DNA of 64,000 nt from Pseudogymnoascus destructans (Eukaryota > Ascomycota > Leotiomycetes > Thelebolales > Thelebolaceae). This document shows positions 54,670 through 64,000 of this stretch, in pieces. The notes below the pieces were generated by a model, which was not told where the DNA came from, did no database searches, and worked only from the letters and a program-made list of their open reading frames with translations. A program made the position numbers and the translations under genes. The number at the start of each line of letters is the position of its first letter. Position 1 is the stretch's first letter. The stretch spans positions 558,001 through 622,000 of the forward strand of contig NW_020167520.1 in NCBI RefSeq assembly GCF_001641265.1, in the 5' to 3' direction.

Positions 54670-55217
54670 CGTATTTAGGTTAACGGCTCCGTGAGTGCCT
54701 TCTACTTTTGTACTATCAAATATAAATAGTGTTTATCAGTCCCTGTTTCTATTTATGATTTATTTAGGCTGTCGGATGCTTGTTTTACTCATTTTATGAG
54801 TGGATGGTAGGGAAATCTTTCGATAAACTCGCTTTCTGTGCTCAGCCCAGTTCAACCAACGACAACAAACACCATAACTCTTCACACCTTTATCAAACAC
54901 GCCTGTGTCTGCTTCGCTTCTACAAGTCAAACTGTTTCCGCGCGCTTGCCTGCCTCAAGCTACTTTCTTTGTTCAATATGCAGGTAGCCCCGAAACAACA
55001 TAAGAGGAGCCTACCTTTCAGGAATTGCTAGTTTACAGTACTAATCTCATGCTCGCCTCGCTTGCACTTCTTCAACCGGATCGGCCACCAATATTTTGAC
55101 GCCCTGGGATTTCACACTTGGGCGTCTTCTACGAAACTTTCTATCGAAAGGTAGCACTGAAGGCATTCTCTCAAAGAGCAGTCTAGATTGAAAGTACCAC
55201 TTATTTCACGCCCAGAG
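54670..55217. other. intergenic, nothing recognised
   Basis: Between GPI18 and the next gene. An 83-codon frame at 54780 has no motif. Confidence 0.5.
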
Positions 55218-57364
55218 ATGTGGTCCAACAACAACTTTGGAAGCAACAGCGCGCCCACCCACAACGGGGCTCAGGACAACAACAACAACAACGATCAAAG
55301 CAACACCAACGAGGAGAACTACCAGGGAAGTGATATCAACCAGGGCGGCGGAAACTTTGTTAACTACCCTCATCATACTGCTGGCTTCCCAGTGTATCCA
55401 CTGTTTCCGTTTGAATATTACCCGCCGCCAAATTCAAACTATATCGGGAATTACATGCCAAACGTGTTCCATCCAATGCCTGGATTCGGGAACAACGAGT
55501 TTATACAAGCCTATTTCACCAATCCAGCCAATCCGGTGAGTTAAGCATGAAGTTTTGCTCTTCCCTAGAGAAGAATTACAAATCCAAGTTCTGATCTATC
55601 TTCACTATTCTCGAAATACCTTCAAATCATTCCATCTTTATCCGAGCTAGACCTGTCTGAACTAACACCCGACAGGAGCAAGCCCAGGCCATGGAGCCTG
55701 TTGCGCTGGCCCATCCCGGTGTATCAACTCAGTCTGTTCCAGCAACTCGGCCCATCAAATCAGCTCGGCCTGACACACCAACTGAACCTGCTGCATTACG
55801 CAAACCTGTTGCTAACATGGCTCTGAACTCTAGAGCCGAGGAGCTAAAGTCCCAGCTCATAAAGAGCAAGGAGGAACGTGCCAAGGCCAAAAATGCACTG
55901 AAAGCCGATGAGGCTGTCACCGGCGCTCTCGATCCAACATCGCAGGAGATGGCGAGTTTGCTTCGAGGCTCTCCTACTATGCCCAGAAATCAGTCGAAGG
56001 GTCCTATGAGTGGCTCTATCGTGTCCTCTACTTCACCAAAGAATATTGCAAGGGGAATTATTCCAGGCAATACTGGACCTAGGCTGGCACGGAAAACTTC
56101 GGCCTGTGAGATACTAGGAAGACCCAAGGCTGACGATAATGAGGTTACAAAACTCATTGAGGCTGGCAGAGTTGCTGCTGAAGATAACTATAAGAAGCAT
56201 CTGAGTTCTAACGCATTGCCTGCTTCAAGTATTGGGCCATCACCAGATGCTGCTAGAGTTGTACAAAACAATGTACAATCGAAGGGGTCCCAGACACAGC
56301 TTAATTTGATGCATTCAAAACCAGCCTCAACTCAAGCCAGAGCTTTTCAGGATATTGAGCAGAAAAGAACTGTACCCAACGAACAGCAAGAGAAAGTTCA
56401 GACGGAGGAGCTGGTTCAAGAGGCTGTGGGAAAGGAGAAATCGCCATCTACACCAAGTGTTGTGGAAAGGCAAGGTCTCATTAGGTTTCAAAGCAGCACA
56501 ATTACGCGGGACAAGAAGCCTGCACCAAGACATGAATATATTGAGCAGCGCGGGTCAAGCGCCAATACTATTGACAAACCGAGACTTTACAGCTGCGACA
56601 AAGACAAAGATAACTCAAATGCAAAGAATAGCACCAACACTATACCTAGCCCGAAAGAAGACAAACATTCACCACTGGAGAAAGTTCTCCTGAGCAACGA
56701 CGAACTCCGCGACTGGCTCAAGCTGACCAAGTGGGACGATCTCGCTCACCGCAGAAGCGCCCTCGGGCGCCACCGCGCCATCACCGCCATCGACACGGAA
56801 AAGGCCACGGAAAAGGCGCATCTCCTCGAGAGTGCTGCCAAGATCGAAGCTTTAGACAAGGAGAAGGCCAAGCTAGAGGCTCAAACGACAGACGACGAAG
56901 ATGGATTTGGCGGCAGGTTTCCTGGACACTCCAAGACGAGATCAACTGCGAGAGGGGGTTCCTATAAAGGCTCTGTGAGCTCTCTCGACCAAGCTACAAA
57001 GCCAACCCCAGCCTCAGTCAACCCCAGGAAGCGCTCCTTCTCCACCTTCTCTAGCGCCAACCACCTCCCTGTGAGGCCCAACAGCCGCCGCTACCACGCC
57101 TCTGATGTACAGAGATCAAGCCCCGGCAACTCGGGAAAGGAGCTCTTCCACGACCGCCACGAACACCGTGGCCGTTCCCGTGAGCGTCGCAGCTACGAAG
57201 ACCGTCGCAATATGTCGCCCAGTCTTAGGTCCTTCCTGGAGCGTGAAGATGCCCGCGAAGCACGCGAAACTGCAGCCCGCCGCCATAACGCCGGATTCCG
57301 TGGTTACAATCGTGAGGGGAACCGCCCCTACCGTGATTATCGGTCGAGGCCGCGGCCGCGGTAG
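55218..57364 (+). CDS. low-complexity protein of unknown function, two exons
   Basis: Exon 1 55218-55535 (106 codons), intron 55536-55675 (140 nt, GTGAGT..CAG), exon 2 55676-57364; 668 aa. It starts MWSNNNFGSNSAPTHNGAQD, an Asn/Gln-rich, then Tyr/Pro-rich prion-like N-terminus. A charged coiled stretch follows (ELKSQLIKSKEERAKAKNAL) and a helical segment LSNDELRDWLKLTKWDDLAH near residue 440. The C-terminus is Arg-rich with RS/RE pairs (RGRSRERRSYEDRRN, YRDYRSRPRPR). The make-up suggests an RNA-binding or nuclear condensate protein, but no RRM or other domain is seen, so function is unknown. Confidence 0.75.
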
Positions 57365-57772
57365 AGTCGATTTTGATGACCGCCGATAGTTCAGACACCG
57401 ATTTGAGAGGGAAGATGGGGTGGAAACTCGAGAGCTCGGTGGCGGCGTTGCGGCTTCGGGGATTTTATTTTTATTTGATGTTTTTAAGGGCCAGTTACTT
57501 TGTGTGGTGCCTTCAAAAATACATTCTGATAACGTGTCCCGTTTTTGCTTTGTGAGTGACTGTTCTGTAATTAAATGTTCATAGTGAGTATTCTGCGAAA
57601 TTTGATAAATATTCGTGATGGTGGCAAGTCTCTTTCATCACAGCAACCATCTATATAACCCAATCACTATCCTGTGGGCAAGAATAAGAGAGAAGTCAAC
57701 CCATTATTGAGTCAAAAATATATTGTGGGTAGCATTGATATGTGCTTCAACGTATTCTTGAATAACGTGGTT
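57365..57772. other. intergenic, boundary to a repeat block
   Basis: Downstream of the low-complexity gene. No conserved frame; the transposon block starts near 57773. Confidence 0.5.
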
Positions 57773-58555
57773 TATCAGTACCTGGCGCATGTCAGTACCT
57801 GGCGCACTTTTCCATGACCTCGCGACCACAACATTCAATTGTACAACCACAACACAACAACACAATGTCTGTCCAAACTAAAGAAGCACGAATTATCCTT
57901 GCCATCGAAGCTATTCGTACGACCAAAAAACTTAGTCGCAGACAAGCTGCTAAGATCTACAACGTCCCTAAAACATCCCTCCGTAACAGAATGAATGGCC
58001 GACTCCCACTCCCTAAACGCCACTAGCAATAACTAAATTAGAGCCCATAGAAGAGCAGGTGCTCGTACAACACATACTTGACCTAGATGCGCGAGGGTTT
58101 CCGCCGCGATTAGCTAGTGTGGAAGATATGACCAATCTCATCCTCGAGTCGCGTGGTAGGCGACGCGTTAGGAAGCTCTAGGCGCATCGATTCGTACGAT
58201 GCCAACTAGCCCTTAAGATGCATTTTTCTCGTGGATATGACTTCTAGAGAGCCCTCTACGAGGATCCTGAGCTTATCGGCAACTGGTTCGACCTCGTACG
58301 AAACATGAGGGCTAAATACGGCATCTTAGATGACGACTTCTACAACTTTGACAAGACGGGCTTTGTGATGGGTATAATACATGGATCAATGGTTGTTACA
58401 CGTGCTAATCGGGTCAGACGAGGCAAGCAAGTCCAGCCTAGCAATTGGGAATGGGCTATAGCCAATCAAGTGCATTAATGCTAAAGGCTAGTGCCTTCTA
58501 CCATTTCTCATCGTAAAGAGGGCTTATCACCTTAGCAATTGGTACACAGAGGGCG
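57773..58555 (+). pseudogene. pogo-type transposase remnant (zinc-knuckle group), 5' half
   Basis: The terminus has TCAGTACCTGGCGCA at 57775 and again at 57792, 17 bp apart. Coding starts at ATG 57865 (MSVQTKEARIILAIEAIRTT) and reads through stops: HTH (SRRQAAKIYNVPKTSLRNRM), LVQHILDLDARGFPPRLASV, RALYEDPELIGNWFDLVRNM and the first catalytic motif YNFDKTGFVMG (E changed to K). Several expected Trp/Gln codons are TAG. At about 58555 it joins a Gypsy integrase fragment. Relatives are at 12846 and 59133. Confidence 0.82.
57775..57806 (+). repeat. pair of 17-bp-spaced direct repeats in a pogo terminus
   Basis: TCAGTACCTGGCGCA at 57775-57789 and 57792-57806. Candidate transposase-binding sites; the matching right end has been lost. 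Confidence 0.75.
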
Positions 58556-59033
58556 GCGGTATGAGGAAGCAGGTGAAAACAGTGGTAAGAGAGTGCGACA
58601 TTTGCAGAAAATCAAAATCTAATAGGCACTTGCCATATGGACAGCTGAAGTCAACTCTAGTACTAACAGGAGCATGGAAATCTATAGCTTTAGACTTCAT
58701 CATCAAGCTACCACCCTCTTGGGACCCGTTAATAGGAGTAGTATTTGACGCTATCCTAGTTATTACAGAAAGACTTACGAAATATAGAACATTTGTGCTA
58801 TATCTAGAAGCTAGCGGTGCTAAAGCACTTGCATACACCTTCCTTCGAGTCATATTAGCTAATTATGGATTACTAGAAGAAATCATCTTAGACAGAGACA
58901 AGCTTTTCACTTCGAAATTTTGGAAATCTTTAATAGCGTTTTTAGGAACAAATCATAAGCTTTCGACAGCTTTCCATCCCTAAATAGACGATAAAACAGA
59001 AAGACTAAATCAAACCCTTAAACAATACCTATA

Positions 59034-59116
59034 ACGTGGTTTACCACCAAACGGAACATCCCACCAAATGAAACACTTTCCGATAGCATCGCAACCTCAA
59101 ACCCAATTGCTCCACC
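59034..59116 (+). repeat. left TIR with 17-bp-spaced repeat
   Basis: Begins ACGTGGTTTACCACCAAACG. CCACCAAA occurs at 59044 and 59061, 17 bp apart, within longer imperfect repeats. Confidence 0.92.
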
Positions 59117-59132
59117 ACACCACAACAAAAAG

Positions 59133-60797
59133 ATGCCTCAGAAAGCTAATGAAGGCCGAGTTTTACTAGCCATTCAAGCTACCAAATCACCCCACAAACT
59201 GTCCATCCGACGTGCTGCGCAGCTATATGAGGTCCCACATGTAACACTTACCCGTCGCATACACGGAAGCCAACCACGAGCTGGTAGATGCGACAAACAA
59301 CGTCCATTGACCCCAATTGAGGAAGAGGAGCTCATACGATACGTACTTGACCTAGATTCGCGAGGATTTCCACCTCGAATTGAGGATGTACGAGATATAG
59401 CGAATCTCCTCCGTGCGACGCATCGCGAACCCCCAGTTGGAAAAAACTGGCCCTACCGCTTTGTACACAATGAACCAAAGCTTAAGACGCATCTCTCTCG
59501 TGCGTACGACCTCCAGCGAGCCCTCTGCGAAGATCCTGATTGTATAAGAAAGTGGTTTGAGCTGGTAAAGAACATGCAGGCGAAGTACAGCATCCAGGAT
59601 GCTGACTTCTACAACTTTGATGAGACGGGCTTTATGATGGGTGTTATCTGTGGGAATATGGTTGTTACGAGCTCAGATCGAAAAGGCCGAGCAAAGCAGC
59701 TTCAGTCTGGTAATCGGGAATGGGCAACAGCGATTGAATGTGTGAGTGCAGACAGCTTTGTAGTGCCTGCATACTTGATTGTACAAGGCAAGCATCACCT
59801 TGTGCCTTGGTACACAGAGTGCGGCCTTCCACCTACTTGGGCCATCAAGACCTCACCAAATGGCTGGACCGACAATGATACAGGTCTAGACTGGATAAAA
59901 CACTTTAATCAGCATACACGTGTACGAACACAAGGGGTCTGGCGGATGATTGTCCTAGATGGCCATGAGAGCCACCTATCTGCCCAGTTTGATATGTACT
60001 GCAAGGAGAACAACATTATTACGCTCTGTCTCCCTGCGCACTCCTCACATCTTACCCAGCCTCTTGATGTTGGGTGTTTTAGTGTACTAAAGCGAATGTA
60101 TGGTCAAGAACTTGAGGTCTTCATTAAGGCCTCTATTACCCATATCACTAAGATTGAGTTCTTTATTGCATTCAAGGCTGCCCACGACCATACAATGACA
60201 ACTGAAAATATCCTAGCTGGCTTTCGAGGTACTGGCCTAGTCCCGTACAACCCAGAAGCAGTTCTCTCAAAGCTTGATATCAAGTTACGGACGCCAACAC
60301 CAACTGGATCCCCCCTACTAGAGGCTGACCCTTGGGTCCCTCAAACGCCACAAACCCCAGCTGATGCAATTTTGCAGTCTAAGTTTGTACAGAATAGAAT
60401 TGGAATTCATCAAGGAAGCTCCCCAACAACGATTTTTTCAGCTGTAAAGCAGCTGGAGAAGGGTACAGACCGCATTGCGCACCAAATGACCCTTATACAA
60501 GAGGAGGTCCGTACCCTTCGAAAGGCCAACACAGCACTTTCAAAGCGTCGGAAAGCCAAGCGTACACGTGTCCAAGATGGAGGGTCACTTACTATAGAAG
60601 ATGCTCAAAAACTGATCGCTGAAAAAGAGGATAAAGGGTTGAAACGACAGAAAAGGTCAAATGAGGAGGGTGCTGTAGAGGCTGGTCCATCGACTTCGCG
60701 GCGCTGTGGGAGGTGCGGCAAGACTGGGCATAATGTATGAACCTGTCAAGAGGTTGAAGAGATATTAGGAGAAGAGAATTCAATTGAGTGTAGTTAA
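59133..60797 (+). CDS. pogo-type DDE transposase, stop inside the zinc knuckle
   Basis: ATG 59133 opens 535 codons to a TGA at 60738-60740; the same frame then continues TCQEVEEILGEENSIECS to TAA 60795-60797. The stop replaces the residue before TC in the CCHC knuckle CGRCGKTGHNV-x-TC, where the 12846 relative has Arg, so CGA to TGA is likely. Domains: HTH (1-55), CENP-B-like HTH (60-130), DDD core D163 (YNFDETGFMMG), D276 (IVLDGHESHLS) and D312 (HSSHLTQPLDVGCF), then a Lys/Arg-rich coiled segment. Everything up to the knuckle is intact, so catalysis may be possible and only the knuckle is damaged. Confidence 0.92.
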
Positions 60798-60811
60798 TTT
60801 TAATGTGTTAG

Positions 60812-60894
60812 GGTGGAGTAATTGGGTTTGAGGTTGCGATGCTATCGGAAAGTGTTTCATTTGGTGGGATGTTCCGTTTGGTGGTAAACCACGT
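60812..60894 (-). repeat. right TIR
   Basis: Reverse complement of 59034-59116 with one mismatch (position 59109). Confidence 0.92.
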
Positions 60895-60919
60895 TAGAGT
60901 TATGTCAACTACTAACAGG

Positions 60920-61335
60920 TATAATGGTGGCTGCACCAGATGTGAAAATCTAGCCACCCAAGGAAAGGGATGATTTTACTAAGATAGCACACTGTCTTAG
61001 GAAACAGAGCCAAAGGGTTGTAGCTTAGACTATTCCACAATGCATCAATTAGGTGTATGATGTAGTGGAGTGGTTTAGACAAGTTGTAACAAATGTTGAG
61101 TCTGAGAACTCAGGGATAAGTCAGAGGTTAGCACCTCACTGACTTTTCAGAAACAAGGAGTAACAAGATCAATGCTTGAAAGCTTGGAAAAGACATAGAA
61201 GTATGTGATAGTCAATTTACTGTATTGTCTGCTTGCCCTTTCTTAAGGAAAGGGCAAGCCTATTTATGCTAAAGGAGTGTAGTTCTCTCATTTTCCAAGA
61301 CTTTCCATAACTAACCAGGCTTGGTAACTGTAGTC
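60920..61335 (-). repeat. LTR fragment, Gypsy family A
   Basis: Minus orientation, the 3' 416 bp of a family A LTR (TATAATGGTGGCTGCACC at the left end, one base different from the canonical terminus). It stops at 61335 where the inverted duplication begins, sharing the variant GGTAACTGTAGTC with the copy at 37925. Confidence 0.88.
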
Positions 61336-61336
61336 A

Positions 61337-62073
61337 GAATGGCTCTTCCTATATGGTGATCCAGCGAATCGGTGCACGACTGGTATCATGAGCCCATTTA
61401 CTCATATAAGGGGGCGGCGTCATTTATCACCTGAAGAGAAGGCGTTTAACCACTCACTCTCATCAGTACGGATTGCAGTTGAGAATTGCTTCGGTCGAAT
61501 CCAACAGCTATTTACATATACTGCCTTTAATAAGGGGTTAAAGTCAGGAAGCCAACCGGTAGCAGCTTACTTTGCGGTTGCTATTCTCCTGACGAATTGC
61601 CATACTTGTATGGCTGGTAATCAGATATCACATCGATTCAAAGTCAGTCCGCCATCAATTGAAGAGTATTTGTATATATTAGAATAGCTAGCTACATAGT
61701 AATCAATCCTGTTGTCCCATGCCCATCCGCTCTATCATCGAAGAGAACGAAGAGAACATCTGCTGCTGTTCTCTTCGAATATCTTCAAACTGAGTGGCGA
61801 ACACAGCTTGAAGCTACTCCTCTTGAGCCTTCAAGTGGAATTCGAAGTTCCCATCTAGTGCCTCTGGATGTAGAGGCGGTGGTAAAGAAAGCATCTTCAC
61901 TAGATCTTCTACCATAGAGAAGAGGCGCTCTTCTTTGTCGTTATCCAGGATGGCGGCGTTATGCATCTGAGAACGCTGAGAAGCAACAGATGGATGCGGC
62001 AAAGGAGAAGGCTGGTAAGAACGGTCAAGTGGTGATGGAGAAGATTGAATATCATCGTCATCAATGATAACGA
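61337..62073 (+). repeat. left arm of a 737-bp inverted duplication
   Basis: Same length as 62471-63207 and its reverse complement wherever compared; the encoded peptides are identical. It contains the last 99 codons of the Harbinger transposase (61388-61687, plus strand) and the antisense C-terminal part of the accessory frame. Spacer 62074-62470. Confidence 0.95.
61388..61687 (+). pseudogene. Harbinger transposase C-terminus, inverted copy
   Basis: 99 codons identical in translation to the end of the 63994-62857 transposase (starts MSPFTHIRGRRHLSPEEKAF, ends SIEEYLYILE). It includes the catalytic Glu in VENCFGR but lacks the rest of the protein. Created by the inverted duplication. Confidence 0.9.
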
Positions 62074-62841
62074 GAAGCAGCTACATTCTTCAAGAATGTA
62101 GCTGCCGATTGGACGAAAGAGACTGGCAAAGAGCACAGAACTCTTCGTCGAGTGCTTAGGAGAGGTATTGCTGCACGGCAGAAATACCTTGAGGATCTTG
62201 GTACTGGCGAGCAAGACGGCCGAACGGAACGGGAGTTATACGAGGACAACTGGATAGCTGTCCTCAATGCTGATGCCACTGTTATCCGCTAGCGAAGAGA
62301 GCACCGAGGCAATATTGGTGCCAAGAGCGAAGCTTCTTTCCTCGCCCGTGCGGCAATGCTTCTTACAATGAAGGAGAAGCGGTCTATCAACCCGCCAGTG
62401 CCTTCGCCTTGGAATCCTCTTCCAGCACGCCAGGCACAGCAATTGGTAAGTGGTAGTGGAGATGAAGAAGTCGTTATCATTGATGACGATGATATTCAAT
62501 CTTCTCCATCACCACTTGACCGTTCTTACCAGCCTTCTCCTTTGCCGCATCCATCTGTTGCTTCTCAGCGTTCTCAGATGCATAACGCCGCCATCCTGGA
62601 TAACGACAAAGAAGAGCGCCTCTTCTCTATGGTAGAAGATCTAGTGAAGATGCTTTCTTTACCACCGCCTCTACATCCAGAGGCACTAGATGGGAACTTC
62701 GAATTCCACTTGAAGGCTCAAGAGGAGTAGCTTCAAGCTGTGTTCGCCACTCAGTTTGAAGATATTCGAAGAGAACAGCAGCAGATGTTCTCTTCGTTCT
62801 CTTCGATGATAGAGCGGATGGGCATGGGACAACAGGATTGA
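62074..62841 (+). pseudogene. accessory frame of the Harbinger element, N-terminally truncated
   Basis: The open sense frame reads AATFFKNVAADWTKETGKEH, RRVLRRGIAARQKYLEDLGT, then two in-frame TAG codons (62290-62292 and 62728-62730; the latter follows HLKAQEE and probably was CAG), ending MIERMGMGQQD at TGA 62839-62841. The middle is acidic (EEVVIIDDDDIQ). PIF/Harbinger elements usually carry a second, Myb/SANT-like DNA-binding protein; position and helical basic N-part fit, but I see no clear SANT motif. The true N-terminus was removed at 62073 by the inverted duplication. Confidence 0.55.
62077..62105. repeat. hairpin at the duplication breakpoint
   Basis: GCAGCTACATTCTT, a single C, then its exact complement: 14-bp arms. 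It starts 3 bp from the left arm's inner boundary (62073). Confidence 0.9.
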
Positions 62842-63207
62842 TTACTATGTAGCTAGCTATTCTAATATATACAAATACTCTTCAATTGATGGCGGACTGA
62901 CTTTGAATCGATGTGATATCTGATTACCAGCCATACAAGTATGGCAATTCGTCAGGAGAATAGCAACCGCAAAGTAAGCTGCTACCGGTTGGCTTCCTGA
63001 CTTTAACCCCTTATTAAAGGCAGTATATGTAAATAGCTGTTGGATTCGACCGAAGCAATTCTCAACTGCAATCCGTACTGATGAGAGTGAGTGGTTAAAC
63101 GCCTTCTCTTCAGGTGATAAATGACGCCGCCCCCTTATATGAGTAAATGGGCTCATGATACCAGTCGTGCACCGATTCGCTGGATCACCATATAGGAAGA
63201 GCCATTC
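62471..63207 (-). repeat. right arm of the 737-bp inverted duplication (source copy)
   Basis: This arm is continuous with the rest of the Harbinger transposase and with the accessory frame, so it is the original; 61337-62073 is the inverted copy. Confidence 0.95.
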
Positions 63208-63994
63208 AGAATCTTCTTTGCCTTCCATAATCTGCTCGAGTTTGGCTTCGCAGCCAGACTCTTGCCACATCATCCAATCATTTGCCGTTCCAAGAAAGGG
63301 GCCACAGACCGACGACGCCAGACCATCTGGTGTTACAACAGCTTGCATTGCTGGCCATGCTGACGCTTATGGCCGTTATATACTACACGCTAGGCTTCAT
63401 CAGGACCTGACGGACGTGAGAATCCTCGAAACGTGCCGTCTACGAAGCCCCATATACGAGGGCATTGGCCAATAGCTTCTATAGCTATAGAGAACTCTTG
63501 CATCTTATCATATGTTAGATGCGAGGCCCACGCTAAAGTTGAAGCAAACCGGCCAATCAAATACTGACAGGTATCATTGAATATGATACTTAACCAGGTG
63601 CTAGATCTTCCAAAGATCCCAATGCAAGTGCTCCACCGGCTTGGATATGCCAGGCGGACGAGTACGACACATAAAGCAGCCTCGGGGTCAGCAACAACCC
63701 GGTGACGATATACAAGATCTTCGAGCCGAAGAAGGGGTAAGAGACGCCGGATCTCTTCAATTGAGAAGCTAGATAGTATTTAGTATAATATATAATCAAA
63801 TAAGAGCTGACTTACCGTAAATAATGCTTCACTTTGACTGGGGAGTCTTGCCCCCACGCTTCGAGAGTCCATGACATAGACTCATACTCAAACGGCGCCC
63901 GGTATCGACGCTGTAAGGCCTCAATATGAAGCCGCTGGCGACGACGACGTAGTCGTAGAAGTAGTATACTGGTAGCTATCGTTGCCACCAGCAA
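62857..63994 (-). pseudogene. PIF/Harbinger DDE transposase, one stop and one frameshift
   Basis: Exon 1 63994-63816, intron 63815-63769 (47 nt, GTAAGT..TAG), exon 2 63768-62857. Exon 1 starts MLVATIATSILLLRLRRRRQ. Exon 2 reads FSIEEIRRLLPLLRL, ALCVVLVRLAYPSRWSTCIG, FNDTCQYLIGRF, then the DDE_4 core: D in IWGFVDGTFRGFSRP, D in LYGDPANRCTTGI and E in VRIAVENCFGRI. A TAG at 63392-63390 (DEA-stop-RVVYNGHKR) and a frameshift near 63352 interrupt the frame. The enzyme cuts and pastes its element, with 3-bp target duplications in this superfamily. The element's right TIR lies outside the window. Confidence 0.85.
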
Positions 63995-64000
63995 TTGCTG

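Larger units (their letters stand above)
59034..60894 (+). mobile_element. nearly complete pogo-type transposon with long TIRs
   Basis: TIRs of about 83 bp (59034-59116 against 60812-60894) with one mismatch and TA on both sides (59032-59033, 60895-60896). Length 1,861 bp. It inserted cleanly into a Gypsy integrase fragment: removing it and one TA restores the reading frame there. The interior is a single transposase frame. Confidence 0.94.
58556..60919 (+). pseudogene. Gypsy integrase fragment, interrupted by a pogo element
   Basis: Reads MRKQVKTVVRECDICRKSKS (end of the zinc domain), AWKSIALDFIIKLPPSWDPL (first catalytic Asp), ILVITERLTKYRTFVLYLEA, LDRDKLFTSKFWKSLIAFLG (second catalytic Asp), LSTAFHP, a TAA at 58981, then TERLNQTLKQYL, where the catalytic Glu would be expected. 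The 1.86-kb pogo element splits it at TA 59032; after 60896 coding resumes for a few codons (ELCQLL) and is cut at 60920 by an LTR fragment. The rest of pol is missing on the left. Confidence 0.82.

Overview
This window looks like a chromosome segment of a filamentous ascomycete (Pezizomycotina). Host genes carry short introns of about 46-90 nt (189 nt in one ribosomal-protein gene) with GT..AG ends. Fungal-type families are present: eL8, NCS6/CTU1, a MYST acetyltransferase, GPI18, Mrp10 and an MWFE-type complex I subunit. The repeats are typical of such genomes: pogo/Fot-type DDE elements, Ty3/Gypsy, Tc1/mariner, Helitron and PIF/Harbinger remnants, several full of TAG/TAA codons as expected after repeat-induced point mutation (RIP). 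The class cannot be fixed from sequence alone.

Layout. 1-14.6 kb is mostly nested transposons around one aldo/keto reductase gene (3.1-4.3 kb). It holds a pogo element split by a solo LTR, a truncated Gypsy element with one LTR, a broken pogo transposase, and a nearly complete pogo element with terminal inverted repeats (TIRs). 15.1-16.8 kb holds a single-exon trypsin-like protease gene, followed by an SNF2 helicase fragment. 18-23.1 kb is a second repeat block: Gypsy pol, three LTR insertions and a Helitron helicase. 23.5-35.4 kb is a gene-dense housekeeping island: ornithine cyclodeaminase-like, CTU1 (-), eL8, beta-carbonic anhydrase, NDUFA1/MWFE (-) and a SAS3-like acetyltransferase. 35.8-44.7 kb is a third, heavily decayed repeat block. 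46-57.4 kb is a second gene island: a small Cys-rich protein, a nuclear-type low-complexity protein (-), Mrp10/mS37, GPI18 and a low-complexity protein. 57.7-64 kb is a fourth repeat block with a second nearly complete pogo element and a Harbinger element carrying a 737-bp inverted duplication.

The host genes are unrelated housekeeping functions (translation, tRNA thiolation, mitochondrial respiration and translation, GPI anchors, chromatin, CO2/bicarbonate) and do not form a pathway or cluster. The most interesting material is in the repeats: (i) two Gypsy families whose primer-binding site, 2 nt inside the LTR, is a perfect complement of a sequence in their own LTR, the pattern of Tf1-type self-priming; (ii) four related pogo-type elements, three with a visible terminal CCHC-knuckle sequence or part of one, all carrying near their ends a pair of direct repeats exactly 17 bp apart, with a different repeat sequence in each; (iii) the 737-bp inverted duplication, whose breakpoint coincides with a 14-bp-arm hairpin. 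Two small multi-exon genes (NDUFA1, with a predicted 4-nt exon, and Mrp10) are reconstructed from conserved motifs and splice sites.
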